A stretch of 64,000 bases of DNA from Diphasiastrum complanatum (GCA_029204225.1 CM055100.1:49132877-49196876), one strand, 5' to 3'. Shown: positions 23,131-35,518, numbered from the stretch's first letter. Program-made: numbers and translations. The notes: generated by a model not told the origin, from the sequence alone.

Positions 23131-23349
23131 TCATCCTGAGTCCTCATCCTCTTCATGTATTACATCATCCATTGCATGTTCCAATGTCAGATATTGTTCT
23201 CGACATTTGAGCTCATAGTTGACTTGCTTTGCCAATTCAGCTAAGAACCACTTATTCATAGCCTCATTAGTAATAAGATCAGGTTTGCATTCTGATCTAA
23301 GATGTTTGCTATGTTCGATATAGTCTTGGATCGTCTCTTTTTTGCCCAT
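23131..23349 (-). pseudogene. possible Ty3-gypsy GAG fragment
   Basis: Seventy-two codons on the minus strand (KKETIQDYIEHSKHLRSECK ... WFLAELAKQ ... LTLEHAMDDVIHEEDED) have the helical, charged pattern of a Ty3-gypsy retrotransposon gag domain. No catalytic domain lies nearby, so the family call is tentative. Confidence 0.4.
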
Positions 23350-23496
23350 TTTGATCTTACTCAGTTCTTTCTGGCTATTTTGGATAAAAATATCATTAAA
23401 ATGGTTGTTTCTAACATATCTGACAAAAGTAACATTCGCCCACTTGACTAGAGGTAGATCTGACTACCATAAATGTATGGTAGGCTCAACAAATGA

Positions 23497-23937
23497 TGTT
23501 ATGGAATTGTAATGGATTTTTGCAGTTTGGCGAGGGTTCAGAATGATATTTTTGGACAAATAACTTTCGCTGAAAAAAATCTAATGGAACTAAATCTTGC
23601 CTTTGGACATAGGAGCACTTGCATGGTGTTTGACTGCTATAATGCAAGAATAGGAGGTCAATAGCTTATATATGGGTTGCATGGGATCCTAAGAGAAATA
23701 TACTCTCCTCAAAAGAGATTATATATACTATGGAATCTCACATATCTCCCTATTGGATTTTCTGATTCTTGAAGCCAGGATCCCCTCCTCTCTTGCATTC
23801 ATTCACCATGGCTTGGGGGTGAAGTGGTTAGGGTATTGACTAGCCATTTCCAGTTGGTTGGGTGGTTTTGCTTCACAGGTTTTCTTTTGGTTGCATGCAA
23901 TAGGATCTAGTCGTATCTTCACTTGGCGATTCTTACA
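23497..23937 (+). repeat. putative copia 5' LTR (about 441 bp)
   Basis: Bounded by TGTTATGGAATTG at the left and GATTCTTACA at the right, one base before a primer-binding site. A TATA-like ATATATACTATGG lies at about 23710. Its ends resemble those of the 443-bp solo LTR at 60748-61190 (TGTTAGAAT ... GATTCCTACA on its own strand). No second copy is present here. Confidence 0.45.
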
Positions 23938-23938
23938 A

Positions 23939-23950
23939 TGGTATCAAAGC
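23939..23950 (+). promoter_or_regulatory. primer-binding site (tRNA-Met variant)
   Basis: TGGTATCAAAGC, one mismatch from the standard TGGTATCAGAGC. It implies the decayed leader of a plus-strand copia downstream. Confidence 0.6.
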
Positions 23951-23959
23951 AAGGCTTTT

Positions 23960-25190
23960 CATCAATCAGAAGGTGTAGTTGCTTTTTGCTTTCCCAACTT
24001 TTTGGTACCTTGCTTTTCACTTCCAGGTGGTGGGACTGACCTCCAGGTTAGTGGCTTCTCTCATTTTGGTTTGATTTCAGCCTAATGATCATTATTATGA
24101 ATTTTTCCATAGAAAATGATGGAAATTTATGGATTTCTAACGGTTTTTTGTGGTTTTTGAGCTAGTATTCCAAGTTTTGGCTTCAAATTCATCAAAGCTA
24201 CTATGCATGACCTTTTTTCAGAATTTACTTGCTGTTTTCCAGTCATTATGATTGATTCTAATGATTTCATGGCATGGTTATAGTCAAAGATAGTGATTTT
24301 TGGTCAAAATCTATTGATGTTGGGCTAGAAATGGGCTATATGATCCATGACTGATTGAAATAAGAACTTTTGGTGCTTGCATGTAATTAATTTACAGTGA
24401 TTTGGGTCTTATTGCACTTAATTGTGGATTGATCCACAAAAATGAACCTTAATGGTCAAGAAACATGGTTTTTGAGCTAATTTTGGAGTTTTTCACAGAA
24501 TTCTTGGCCAATATATTGCATGCACATTTTCAGAGGTGTAATGATGTGGTCCTAAGGCTTTCATGAATTTTGGCTAGGATTGGACACCATTAAGAGTCTC
24601 AAAAATTCAAAAAATAGTCTATTTTTGAGAATTTTTGAGCATGAATAACTCTCAAATGGTAGTCTGAATCTGTTGAATCTTTTTGCAAGCTGAAATATAT
24701 GATGGATTGCCTCTGTTTAGAGCCATCATGCACCCAATTTGGTTTTGTGAGGCTTAGGCACCATTATGTTGAATTTTTGCTTGTTGAAGGAGTCCATAAA
24801 TGCAATTTTTGAATAATTAGAGCTTATGATTGCTTTCTGGACCTGATACAACCTTCTATGACTCTCTAATGAACCTTAGAAGAGTGCTTGTAACCTCTGA
24901 TTGGATGATTATTGGGCTAGGTATTGATTTTTGGTGAAATCTCCTAGAAAAAGTGCGCCCTCCTACCTGATTTTGGGTCATTTACATCTCGCATGTGTGA
25001 AGCCTATGTGGTAGGGTGACATGGCAGTGTATTTTAGACCTACTCTCCCTCCAAATTGTGCTTTACAGTGACCAATTTGGTGTCCTGTAGAGAAAGTTAT
25101 GACTATCGGAAGTTTGACAATTTTTTAACCAACATTTGAATATTTTCTAAACTGTTTTGATGCATGCATGGGAAACAATAAAGTGTTTTT
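23960..25190. other. unassigned T-rich DNA, probable copia leader
   Basis: No open frame of note. It follows a copia primer-binding site and precedes a truncated element with flanking repeats at 25191. Confidence 0.4.
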
Positions 25191-25373
25191 AGTTAAAATA
25201 GCAGTGATCGACTTATACAGTGCTTTCAAATTTTGATGGCACCACGTGTGCTCCGTTCTAGAATTATCGGGCCGTCTTTCTTTTACGAGCCCTTTGAGTG
25301 CCTTTAAGAAACTTTATTCTTGTACTTGCTTATTAGTGTGAATATACAGTTTGTGGGAGAGCAATTTTGTTGT
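25191..25373 (+). repeat. left LTR-like direct repeat
   Basis: Shares AGTTAAAATAGCA, GGCACCACGTGTGCTC, TAGAATTATCGGGCC and TTGCTTATTAGTGTGAATAT with 27180-27362. It lacks a clear TG...CA frame, so the true LTR ends are uncertain. Confidence 0.7.
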
Positions 25374-25380
25374 TGTTGCT

Positions 25381-27097
25381 CTCCACGAAGTGTATCACCT
25401 GACTCTAAGATACCAAAATGGTATGAAAAGATCATGAAGGATGCAAAGCTAAATCAACCAGAATCTAGCACAGAAGAAGAAGTGAGAAGATCAACGTGAG
25501 AAAGGAAGTCTCTCGATCGCTATCATGTGAACTATGCCCTAATGAGTGACATTTTGAAGTGTCAAGAGCCATCAACCTTTGATGAGGCAAAGGATCACAA
25601 AGAGTGGCAAAGGGCAATGGAAGAGGAGATAGAGCCCATCCACAGACATGATACATGGGAGTTAGTTGATCTACCACTTGGAAAGAAACCCATTGACAAC
25701 AAATGGGTGTTTAGAACAAAGTTTCATGCGGATGGCATGATAGCAAAACATAAGGCATGCCTAGTAGTGAAGGTCTATGAGCAAAATAAAGGAATGGACT
25801 ATGAAGAGACATTTGCTCCAGTGGCTAAGTGGACTACGCTACGCCTTATCATCGCCTTAGCATCTCATTTTGGGTGGACAATCCATCAAATGGATGTGAA
25901 GTCCGCATTTTTGAATGGTGACTTAGAGGAAGAAGTTTACATGGTCCAACCGCAGGGCTTCATGCCAAAAGGACAAGAATATAAGGTATGCAAGCTATGC
26001 AAAGCACTTTATGGCCTTAAGCAAGCGCCACACGCATGGTATGGACGCATTGACAATTACTTTCTTTCTCATGAGTTTGTAAGAGCAAATTCAGATCCAA
26101 ATTTTTATGTTCTTATTAACGAAGATAGCATTGCCTTGATTGTACTCTATATTGATGATATTATTATTACGAGCAATGATGAGAATCTCATTCATTCTAT
26201 CAAAGCCAACTTATGCAAGCAATTTGAGGTGACAGATTTAGATCTTATGCACTATTGCTTGGGTGTCAAAGTATGGCAAACTGGCAATGATATCAGGTTA
26301 TGTCAAAACAAGTATGTGCGCGAGATATTAGAGAGATTTCGCATGACAGAGTGCAAACCTTCCATCACCCCTTGCAAAGCTGGTAAGAAATTATCTCGTA
26401 TTGATGATAGTGCACATGTTGACGCTACTTTATTTCGTCAGCTAGTTGGGAGTTTGATATATCTTACGACTACACGTCCTGATATCTGCTATGTTGTAAG
26501 TGTGATTAGCCAATTCATGTCATCACCCACTATGGACCATTGGAAAGTTGCAAAAAGGATTTTGAGGTATGTGAAAGGTACACCTAACCTTGGCCTGGTC
26601 TACAAAAGACAAAGTGCTTTACCTAAGTTGCAGGGTTATGTTGACGTTGATTGGGCAGGACATGTAGATGATAGAAAGTCAACAACAGGTTATGCCTTCA
26701 ATTTTGATAGCGGTTGTTTTTCATGGTCTAGTAAGAAGCAAGACACCATTTCTCTTTCTTTAAACAAAGCCGAATATAAAGCGTTAAGTTCTACCACTCA
26801 GGAAGCTATTTGGCTACGTAAGTTGTTATGTGAGATTGGCATGTAGCAGGTAAATCCTACTGTTATTTTCTGTGATAGCCAAAGTGAATACAATTGGCTA
26901 AGAATCTTGTCTTTCATGTGAGGAAAAAACATATTGAGGTAAAATATCACTTTGTGCGTGAAAAGCTACAATCTGAAGATGTAAGTATTGCACACCGCTC
27001 TACATTGTTGCAAGTTGCTGATATATTTACGAAAGCTTTAAGTAAAGAGAAGTTTGAAACTTTTAGAACCAAAGTTGGCTTAGATCTGATTATGTAA
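25381..27097 (+). pseudogene. copia reverse transcriptase-RNase H
   Basis: The main frame starts at 25527, within the linker. RT: NKWVFRTKFHADG, a substituted VKVYEQNKGMDYEETFAPV, QMDVKSAFLNGDLEEEVYM, YGLKQAPHAWY and LYIDDIIITSN (catalytic YIDD). RNase H: WSSKKQDTISLSLNKAEYKAL, then HVRKKHIEVKYHFVREKL and ADIFTKALSKEKF. Defects: an in-frame stop near 25498, a stop after EIGM at 26844, and a one-base deletion near 26891 that shifts the RNase H end into another frame (26894-27097). Confidence 0.92.
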
Positions 27098-27179
27098 AAA
27101 GTCTTTACTTATGTGGAGGTATGTTCCATGAATAGAGTAAACTTTAAAATAAAGAGAGATGTTGATCATTGAGGGAGAG

Positions 27180-27362
27180 AGTTAAAATAGCAATGATCAA
27201 CTTATACAATGCTTTCTAATTTTGATGGCACCACGTGTGCTCAGTTCTAGAATTATCGGGCCATCTTTCTTTTACGAGCCCTTTGAGTGCTCTTAAGCAA
27301 CTTTATCCTTGTACTTGCTTATTAGTGTGAATATACAATTTGTGGGAAAGCAATTCTGTTGT
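27180..27362 (+). repeat. right LTR-like direct repeat
   Basis: Partner of 25191-25373, beginning immediately after the purine tract at 27170-27179. The LTR may extend beyond 27362, but the left copy does not. Confidence 0.7.
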
Positions 27363-28640
27363 CTTATCTTATTGCACTTGACGTTGTGCTGTGGTGATTG
27401 ATTCGATCGAGTTTTTAAACTGTTTTCTCAACTCTTTTCTAGTGCTGAAAATGTTTGGATGAACCTGTACGCATGTTTGGATGCATGATATAGTGTGGTA
27501 CAGTAGGTTGATTAGAGTAATTTCATGCTTGAATACAGTTTCACAAAAGGCTAGTCGAAAAGTAAGTTTTTCAGTTTATAGGTGCTTTACGTAAAATTTT
27601 TAGATTTTTTGAAATCATTGCCTGTCATATTTGATGCATGCCGGATGTTTTCGAAATCCTTTTGGAATGAGATGGTAACTGTGAAACAGCCAAGTCGATG
27701 TTTTAGATCGATTTTCACAGTTTTGGTCCATATCGAACGAAATTTGAAAATCCTAGTTACGTAAAATTTTGAAAGAACCATGGATATTTTGGATTTGTTC
27801 AAATTCAAACAGAAATTGCTTAAAAATAATGAGCTTACTAAGTTGAAATCAGTCAGTTTTATAAGGTCACAGTACCTTTCACTTTTGGTTGAAGATTTTG
27901 GAATTTGTTAATTAATGGGAGCATTTCTCTATTTTATGTGATCAATAAAGACCAAGAATAATGCAAATCTTTTTGGAACGGTTTCTATGCCGATCTATAT
28001 GTTGATTTGCCAGTAATTGAGTGCGACACACTCAATTAGTGAACAATCAAAATTGTCTTGTAGATTAGTGGTGAAAAATACTACTGATTTCAAATTGGTC
28101 CTTTTCCTAGCCAAATCTGGAGCTTTCAGCCTGAACCACATTTGAGAAGGGAGGAAGGAGAAGAAGATTGAGGGGTAGATGTTGGGTTGACCAAGTGATC
28201 CAATTATTTTATTTTACTTTCAATTCCTGAAGTATATGTGATAGGAAGTGAGAATACAATTGGGAATTAATTTTAAAGTTGCCTCTGGGAATTTGGACTC
28301 CTCTCCCCAGTGTTATTTAGAATTCTAGAAATCGAAAATTCTAAGGGAAAAGGTATTGGCAATCAATTATTCCATTTATGGACCCAACTCTGTTTTGCAA
28401 TTGGATTTGGATTAAATCCCAGGATGTTGCAAATGGAATCAGATGGAATGTGTTCCATACAAGAATCTAGTAATTTTTGTGGCATTCTAGAGTGTTTCTT
28501 TATAATGACTGACACAACCGAGAGAACTTCTAACTTGTAAAGGAATTAAGTTCTTAATACTGATTCTAAATAGATATTGGATATCTATAACATTATTATT
28601 TTCGGTTATGTTGAGATTCTTAATGTTTCTTTTGGTTCAG
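27363..28640. other. unassigned DNA before a copia fragment
   Basis: AT-rich with no domain recognised. Position suggests decayed leader or gag of the copia whose protease-integrase segment starts near 28640. Confidence 0.4.
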
Positions 28641-29960
28641 TCAAAACACTTGTAGCATTTCAACAATACTTGAATGATACATTTCATCTCGGCTTTCAAA
28701 TGTCTTGCATGTACCGAATCTGTCGACAAATATGCTCTCTGTAAGCAGAATTAAAGATCTAGGACATAAAGTAGAATTTGAATCTGATCAGTGTAAAGTA
28801 GTCGATAGGACAGGCAAGATTCTAGCACTTGGAAAGAGGCATAGATACTTGTATAGACTAAGTCATTGTTTTTTTGCCTCTAGTGTTGTAAAGCTGACTT
28901 GGGTGCACCCAGCGTGCCCTGTAAGACTCAAAGGGGTGACACTCCCTAAGGTCCCAGAGCAAGTTAGAATGTCAAGGACTGAGCCTCCGACCTGTGGTGA
29001 GCCAGTCAAGTAGTCACAAAGTCATGAGCTAGCTCTGGAGCTCGAGTCATGGCCTAGTCAGGAAAGCAGGTTGATTCGGCCGCCGGGACGGCTCCCGGGA
29101 CCCATGTCCGGGAGCCAGACTGATTCTGCCAGGCATGCCAGGCTTAATCAGCAAAATAAAAACTAAGTCCTAAAAAGCGTGCTTTACCAGAAAGCACTAT
29201 GTTTCAAACCAGAGGGGGTGCGCCGAATCACAGCAGATTTATAGGGGGAGTCCGGCAGACAGAAACTTGGGCAGCTCAACCAGCGCCAGGAATCCAGTCG
29301 CCAGGTCTCAGCTCCCTCTACCAGCACGAGCCAGGCACAATGCCCAGCACGTGTTGGTGGCCCCGAGACCGGTCAGTCTATGTATGAATGTAACCTCTTC
29401 CAAATCTAATAAAGTTGATCCTTGGGGATGATTACCATTTCGGTTTCGCCTCCGGGACTGGTCCAAGTGGAAGGACCCTTACTACAACCTTTTTGCGTCG
29501 CTGGCACCTAAGGGTCCCTGTCATCGACATGGGGCTTGCCGCTATGCCAATTGGTCAGTTTGGCGACCACTATGCCTTGGGTTTCATGTGTGGCTTGTCT
29601 TTGCCTTTGGTTACCTTTTGGGGACGGATTCTGAGTTGGCTTTCGGGTTGGTTGGGATTCCAGTTTTCTTAAGTCTGAATGGTTAAGCTTGTTACGATTC
29701 TGAGTTGGCTTTTACGTAAGTGCATGATGGATGAATGTTAGACTTAAGCGCGTGTTGGGGAAACCGCTCAAGTCCCAGCGCCCTTTGAGGCGCCGGCGCA
29801 ACATCTAGTCAGGCTCTTAGTACTTCTATTCAAATCAATAAAAGTTTACTTTGGCATTATAGACTTGGTCATCTAAATCATGCTTTTATATTGCAAATGT
29901 CTAAGCAATCCATTGTTCTTGATCTCGACTATTTAGATAGGAAAGTCGACTAGTCGGTAA
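28640..29960 (+). pseudogene. copia protease-integrase segment split by a solo LTR
   Basis: Left part (28640-28883) encodes LHVPNLSTNMLSVSRIKDLG and KRHRYLYRLSHCFFASS. Right part (29804-29960) resumes in the same frame with LSTSIQINKSLLWHYRLGHLN, the integrase HHCC start. Removing 28884-29803 plus one TCTAG restores an uninterrupted frame. The element ends soon after, near 29960, and gag and pol are not seen. Confidence 0.85.
28884..29803. mobile_element. solo LTR, 920 bp, with TCTAG target duplication
   Basis: Starts TGTTGTAAAG and ends GGCGCAACA, with terminal inverted TGTTG/CAACA. It is flanked by TCTAG at 28879-28883 and 29804-29808. It is more GC-rich than its surroundings and has no coding domain. 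The AATAAA at 29409 suggests the polyadenylation region and supports a plus-strand orientation. It is the product of LTR-LTR recombination; the parent superfamily cannot be decided here. Confidence 0.85.
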
Positions 29961-31180
29961 ACAGGCTAGGCAACCATTTAGATCAAGCCATCAAGATATT
30001 GCTAGAGGATTGACAAAATTCAAAAGTGGATTGATCACCAATCTCACAGATATCTTGAGAGAAAGTTCCAAGTTGCGAGGTGCTATCTTCATCCAGTTCA
30101 TCTAAAAAGATGAGAGGATTGGAGATGGAGGTGATTCAGGTAAAGCAGGAGTGGGTTCAGCAGATAGAGGGTCATTCTCTTTTTCGAGGCAAAAAAAAAC
30201 TTCTCTAATATGAGAATTATAAATTTTCACTTCCTTCTCATAAATATCAATGAGTCGCATACTGCTGCACAAGGCTATTCGTACAGTGGATAAGCGGAAA
30301 TTGAAAATGAAGGACGTTTACAAGCGAGATGGCTATATAATGGAGAAAGGTGATTTTTTCCTTTCAATGTCTACGACCACTAGACAGCCGGTACTAGTTA
30401 AGGATGGATGGAGGCCATTCAAGAGGACTATGCAGGTGACATCAGCAAGCATGTCATGGTGCATGCTAGTTTCATCTCGCCAGATGCAACGACCTCCATG
30501 ATGGTCCTTTCCTCCATGACTAGGATCAATAGGGACACATTTGTTATGAAACAGAATTAGTTGGTATGTATTCAATCAAGAAATAACAAAAATGGAATTT
30601 TTGTTTGGATGGTTCGATGTTTTACTCTTGGTTGTCAATGCACAGGCTCAATGAGATCGGAGTCATGAAGATTGAATTGGGAGATCAGTTATACAGCGTC
30701 AGACGAATCTGTGAGTGTGACATGGACTATTATAAGAAAACAGTATTTGGTACCCGCTTACAATATTACTAATGTGGAGCTTGCAGAGGTGGAATGAATC
30801 AGGGCCATCGAGTTGAAGCGGGGAAACAGTATTTGGTACCCGCTTACACGTTTATTCCTAGCACGAGTCTTGTACAAGGTATTGATTGCAATGATAAAAT
30901 ATTTATAACCATAAGATACTTTTTTTCGAAATATTAGTTCTAAAATAAAGTACCTATATCAAATATTGTAGGACGATATTAATGTCAAGTTTGCCTCCCA
31001 AAGGACTCATTCATCTGACCTGGCCGAGCCCTCATCCACTTCTCTCCCAGTCGACCAACCTGCACATCTTCATCTAACCGAGTGAAGCCCTCATTCACTT
31101 TTCTCTCAACTGAGTCCTCATCCAACCAAACCGACCCCTTTTCATTCCTACCCGAATCGACCACATCAGACCGCACCCGA
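29961..31180. other. unassigned DNA
   Basis: No recognised gene. A 25-bp block containing CAGTATTTGGTACCCGC occurs twice, at 30738-30762 and 30824-30848. Short open frames at 30250-30575 show no domain. Confidence 0.4.
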
Positions 31181-31184
31181 CCAC

Positions 31185-31835
31185 AATAGCCCGCATCAAC
31201 TGCACATGAACCGCAGCCGTACACTGCAACTCAACCGCCTGCTGAACTGCAACATACCGCCGCTCAACCACCAGCTGAACCGCAATAGACGAGATGGACG
31301 ATCATTTGCAGGATCCGATGGGATGGATGGGATCCGACGGGATAGACGAGACGGACAAGATTGGAACTTTTGGTTTCATGAATCGCAGCTCAACCTCCAG
31401 CTGAACCGCAACAGACCACAAGAACCATAATGGACAAGATGGATGGTCATTTGCGGGATGGACGGGATTAGAGCTTTTGGTTTCATGAATCATAGTTGTA
31501 CACCGCAGCTCACCCGCCAGCTAAACCGCAACAGACCGCTGTTCAACCGCCAGCTGAACCACAACAGACCGCCGCTCAACCTCAACAGACCGCAAGAACC
31601 GCAATGGATGGGATGGACGGTTATTTGTGGGACGGACAGTCATTTGCAGAAATGGACGGGATGGACGGGATTGGAATTTTGGTTTCATGAGCCGCAAAGA
31701 CCGTCGCTCAACCGCAACAACCGTAATGGATGAGATGGACAATCATTTGCGAGATGGACGGGATGGACGGCCATTTGCGGGATGGATGGGATGGATGGGG
31801 TCATTTGCGGGATGGATGAGATTGGATCCAGGATG
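31185..31835. repeat. GC-rich composite minisatellite
   Basis: Two motif classes are interleaved. One is a CAACCGCCAGCTGAACCGCA type block, repeated at about 31225, 31260, 31390, 31505 and 31545. The other is a GGATGGACGGGATGGACGG / TCATTTGCGGGATGG type block. A higher-order marker, CTTTTGGTTTCATGA or close to it, recurs at about 31366, 31470 and 31676. The array keeps several frames open in both directions, so the frames here are not taken as genes. Confidence 0.85.
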
Positions 31836-31989
31836 TGCGAGTTCGGGATTGGCGCCAGGACGCCACGCTTGGGATTGGCACCGGGACGCCACGATGGATG
31901 GAGAGAAGGTTCGCATCGCCCTCGATAAGGATGGGAAAAGCCTACGAGATTTCATTTCACTCTGCCCTTCGCGGTTTCGGACCATTTCT

Positions 31990-32466
31990 TAGCTTCGAAG
32001 AACTATTTCACGTTTTTGCAATGCCATCTTCTGGTGAACGTTGAACTGTCTAACAAAAGTATGCTTAACCTACAAGGAGGTGTCGTTGACCCGACTAGCT
32101 TAGAACTAGCCTGGTTGTCAAGTGTATGCTAAACCCATTATGAAAGCCTAAAACCAATTTTCTTTTTTCCAAAATTATGTATTGGTTGCCATTTGTATTG
32201 CTTGGTACGTGCCATGATAATTTCATTTTGTGACATTTTAAGCATGCAAATTATATTTTACAAAAAAACTTGCAAACCTCGCAAATTGGTAACTCGCAAA
32301 ATGTCAGTTTTCCATCCAACACATGCTTTGCTGAGGAGGTAACCAATCTCGTCCATAGGATGCAATAGGAAAAATCTTGACCGTTGAATTTGGAGATATC
32401 TGTGGCTTCTACACTATATATAACCTTGGGTATATTGAAATAGAAGTCAACTGAAAATTCACATTG
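31990..32466. other. unassigned DNA
   Basis: No gene or repeat recognised. Confidence 0.4.
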
Positions 32467-32847
32467 CTAGAGTAAAGTTGTATCCCCATTTAGGTAGCTC
32501 TTGTATGTTTTTGCCTTAAGGCCTGCTCCTTCCATAATGAAATGATGTAGCATACCAAGGGCCCCTATCAGGAATTTAGCAAGTCCGGAGAAATAGCATT
32601 CGTGTGCATTTGTGATCCATCTAAAAGAGTTTTTATGAACTTTGAAAGTGCACAGAAGATAGGGAAGTTTGTTTGAGTAGATGAAATCCTTGGGTAGTAT
32701 CTTACCCATAGCTGCTTTTATATGTTCTAGGGAATTTTGAATAGAATTAGTTGCTTTATCTAAAAATGGTTCAAAGTCTTTCAATAGCAAGCGTTCTAGC
32801 AAGATATTTACATATAAAATATGGATTATGTTGTGCCTTATCGACAC
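32467..32847 (-). pseudogene. possible reverse-transcriptase fragment (Penelope-like?)
   Basis: A 126-codon minus-strand frame contains LPYLLCTFKVHKNSFRWIT followed by FSGLAKFLIGAL. The order leucine-proline, K-x-H-K, R-x-I and then a helix resembles the conserved RT block of Penelope-like elements (P-K-x-H-K ... R-P-I). The canonical Pro is missing and no palm YxDD lies in the window. Could also be another RT class or chance. Confidence 0.3.
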
Positions 32848-34609
32848 CTAATTGTCTAATTAACCATTGTCGTTCATTATTGCCTCAATCTTCTTATGTA
32901 GAGGTACGGTACTCCCTTGAATCAATTTCTTACATTTCAAGAGTTTTTTTCATCAAGAGTTGCCATACTATGTGAATGATGTACAATGAATGATAGATAC
33001 ATTGCTTTGAGATTGTCAAGTTAGATTGTTTGCATCAATCAAGAGATAGATTCATGTGCAACCACATACACCTTAAAAGATCAATCACATTGATTTGAGT
33101 GTCCTCACATGTGTGAAAAGTTGACATTCCAGATTCTCAAAATGCCCTTGATGAAGCTAAATTGTTCTCGGAATCACACCTTCAACACCATAGTGAAAGA
33201 TGTCAAAACCCTTCTTATATGCTTTGTGTAAAGACCACTAGGGAGAAACCCCTAAGATGAGGATAGGAAAACACAAGAGAGACTGTGGAGCAAAAGCACC
33301 CAACCAATCCTAGATCCCTCCTGGAGAAACTTCTTGGATCTAGCCCCCAAGCCATGCCATGTGATAGCAAGAGGAGAAGAGCTCATCAGGTAACCTAGAC
33401 CAAGTCGTCGACAGAATAATCACTACCTCAATATATAGAGAGTTGGATCCTATGCATGAGCACATGCAATCCCCATGCAGGTCAACTATAAATAGGTCAC
33501 AGCTCTTCATGCATACCTCCTGCCTATATCAGTCACACGTACATGCACTACTCCATATGTCTCAATTAGAGTGTCTGGGTCCTCTCAAGGTCATTAGTCA
33601 CCAATAGGCCTCGATGTGGAATTAAATCTAGGCGTGACCAATAATCTCGAACACTGGAGGGCCGACCTACCATATTAGGACTATTCCAGGTCCTTAACCG
33701 AATATGGCCGTAACATTCTTTCTCCCTTAAATAGGTTACTGTCCTTAGAACGGGAAAAAGAAAACATGAAACTATTCCTTAAGTTTTAAAACCTTTCCCA
33801 TGATGTCTAGGTGAAGAATTCAATTATACAAGTATAACACCACATTTAGATCCATATCCAAATCACTTTTAAGTTAACCTATAGATCTATCGAAACAGAT
33901 CTGTTAACTCTGCAAGTAATGGTCCAACACATACTTGATCATATGTCTATGTTCAATGACTAGGTTAAGTGCACCAGATAACCTTAGTAACTAGGAATAC
34001 ATAGCAGATCCACACAAGATTAATGATGCACCTATGAGAAAAATCTCACTATGACCCAGTACATAAACACATATGTCCTTGTCTGGCAGATTCCTCCAAA
34101 ATCTGCATATGTTACTCACGTATCTCACTAAGAATCTTGTAAGTCAACTACAGAAGTTTTCATTTCTCTTGAGAAAATAACATATCTGGGAAATCTCTGA
34201 AGTGAATAATTCCACATCACAAGTTTTCCAACCATCATACTTTTATCAACAAAATTCCTTCAATCATTCAACCTACTTCAGATCTTGGTGCACAAACCAA
34301 GATTAGGCTGACTTATATAGACATCTTTGGACATAAGGTTAAGATTAAAGCTTTATTCCACTGATCCAATTCATAACTAAAGGGTACTTGGTAGCCAATC
34401 AGTGAACCTTAATTTAATCTTTACCACATACTTCCCATATTCATGAATATTTCACAGTTCATTATCCCCAAAACTCCTCTAGTTCCAGATTATTGGAAAT
34501 AATCACTAGAGATTTCCTCTATTCCCACAAGATAGTTCCACCATTGCACACAAACTGGATTCCACCAAAGAAATCTATGCAACTGATTGATCCCATAAAA
34601 GTCTTATTC
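32848..34609. other. unassigned DNA left of the young copia derivative
   Basis: No domain recognised. It ends in TATTC (34605-34609), the target duplication of the next element. Confidence 0.4.
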
Positions 34610-35308
34610 TGTGAAAGTACTGTACTTTAGGACCATAAATGGATCTACAAAAGATCCACAAGAGTGATTGGATGCTTGCTTAACAATCTATCAAAAAACT
34701 AGACACAAAAAAGTTGATCTAGATTGGCAATTTGACAAACAACAAGCACTAACAATCAAAAGCATTGATAAACATTGAAATCCGAGCCCACACGTGTGTA
34801 CTACAGGCTGTAGTACGGCCCTCAACCTGAGAAACAAGTAGAAATTGATTTGGTCTCATTTGGATCACAAAAACTCAATGTACATAGTGAAATAGCTTGA
34901 GATTGCCAATGAGCTCCAAAAATTTTCTTTTTTCACTATGGAGAGAGAGAATACATAGCAAATTCGACTTCCTTCTTGAAGTTAGGTGGATTTCCAGCAT
35001 GTAATAAGGAAGTTAACTCACTCTCCTTGACCTAAAATGAAACCCTAGTCTATTTCCTAGAGTTATGCTTGGTAGGTAGCTAGTTGGTCAAATTTTCACC
35101 TTAAACTTAGGTGTAGGTCCTATAAAGTAGGGATGACCACCAAATAGACATGACCAACTCTCTTGACTTGACCTAACCTACATTAGGATGGGTTTCCCAT
35201 GTGGCATCATGGCCTCACATGTGTGGGACCCACTTGTGTACACAATTTACACTATTCTACATGGTTTTTGATCAAGCTAGATTTGCCAATTTTTGGCAAT
35301 TCTTCACA
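34610..35308 (-). repeat. 3' LTR of the young copia derivative (699 bp)
   Basis: On the element strand it starts TGTGAAGAATTGCC and ends GTACTTTCACA. It carries CACACGTGTG at 34789-34798 and CACATGTGTGG near 35216. Confidence 0.95.
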
Positions 35309-35330
35309 CTCCTCCTCAAATTTAGCTTGA

Positions 35331-35518
35331 TCTATTTACAACTCTCTTGATAGATCAATGAAAGCTTTTAGAAGTGTCTAAAAAATCCAGCTACAAAGAA
35401 GGAACTCTTGAGACTCCAATAGAGAATGATGTCCATGAAGGATCTTTCACCACCTCTTAGAGGATCCCTTACAAGATGTTCCATAAATGTGTCTATATAC
35501 ATGTAGCACACTTCAAAA
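35331..35518 (-). pseudogene. RT-RNase H scrap of the copia derivative
   Basis: The minus-strand frame just downstream of the long ORF reads YIDTFMEHLVRDP then GGERSFMDIILYWSLKSSF. This corresponds to the TPMEQ...RSFEDITLFRSLVGSF region before RNase H in the 2291-7983 element. It shows that the body of RT was removed by internal deletion. Confidence 0.7.

Larger units (their letters stand above)
25191..27362 (+). mobile_element. internally deleted copia element: short direct repeats around an RT-RNase H block
   Basis: 183-bp direct repeats at 25191-25373 and 27180-27362 (about 90% alike by eye) flank only the integrase-RT linker, RT and RNase H. Gag, protease and integrase are gone, and the left repeat joins straight to the linker (IPKWYEKIMKDAK). 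A purine tract, GAGGGAGAGAG, precedes the right repeat, supporting its identity as 3' LTR sequence. Confidence 0.75.

Noticed and set aside
31206-31992. Overlapping Arg/Gln/Pro-rich frames in the GC-rich region
   Set aside because: Repeat-driven open frames on both strands, with no domain and no start or splice context.
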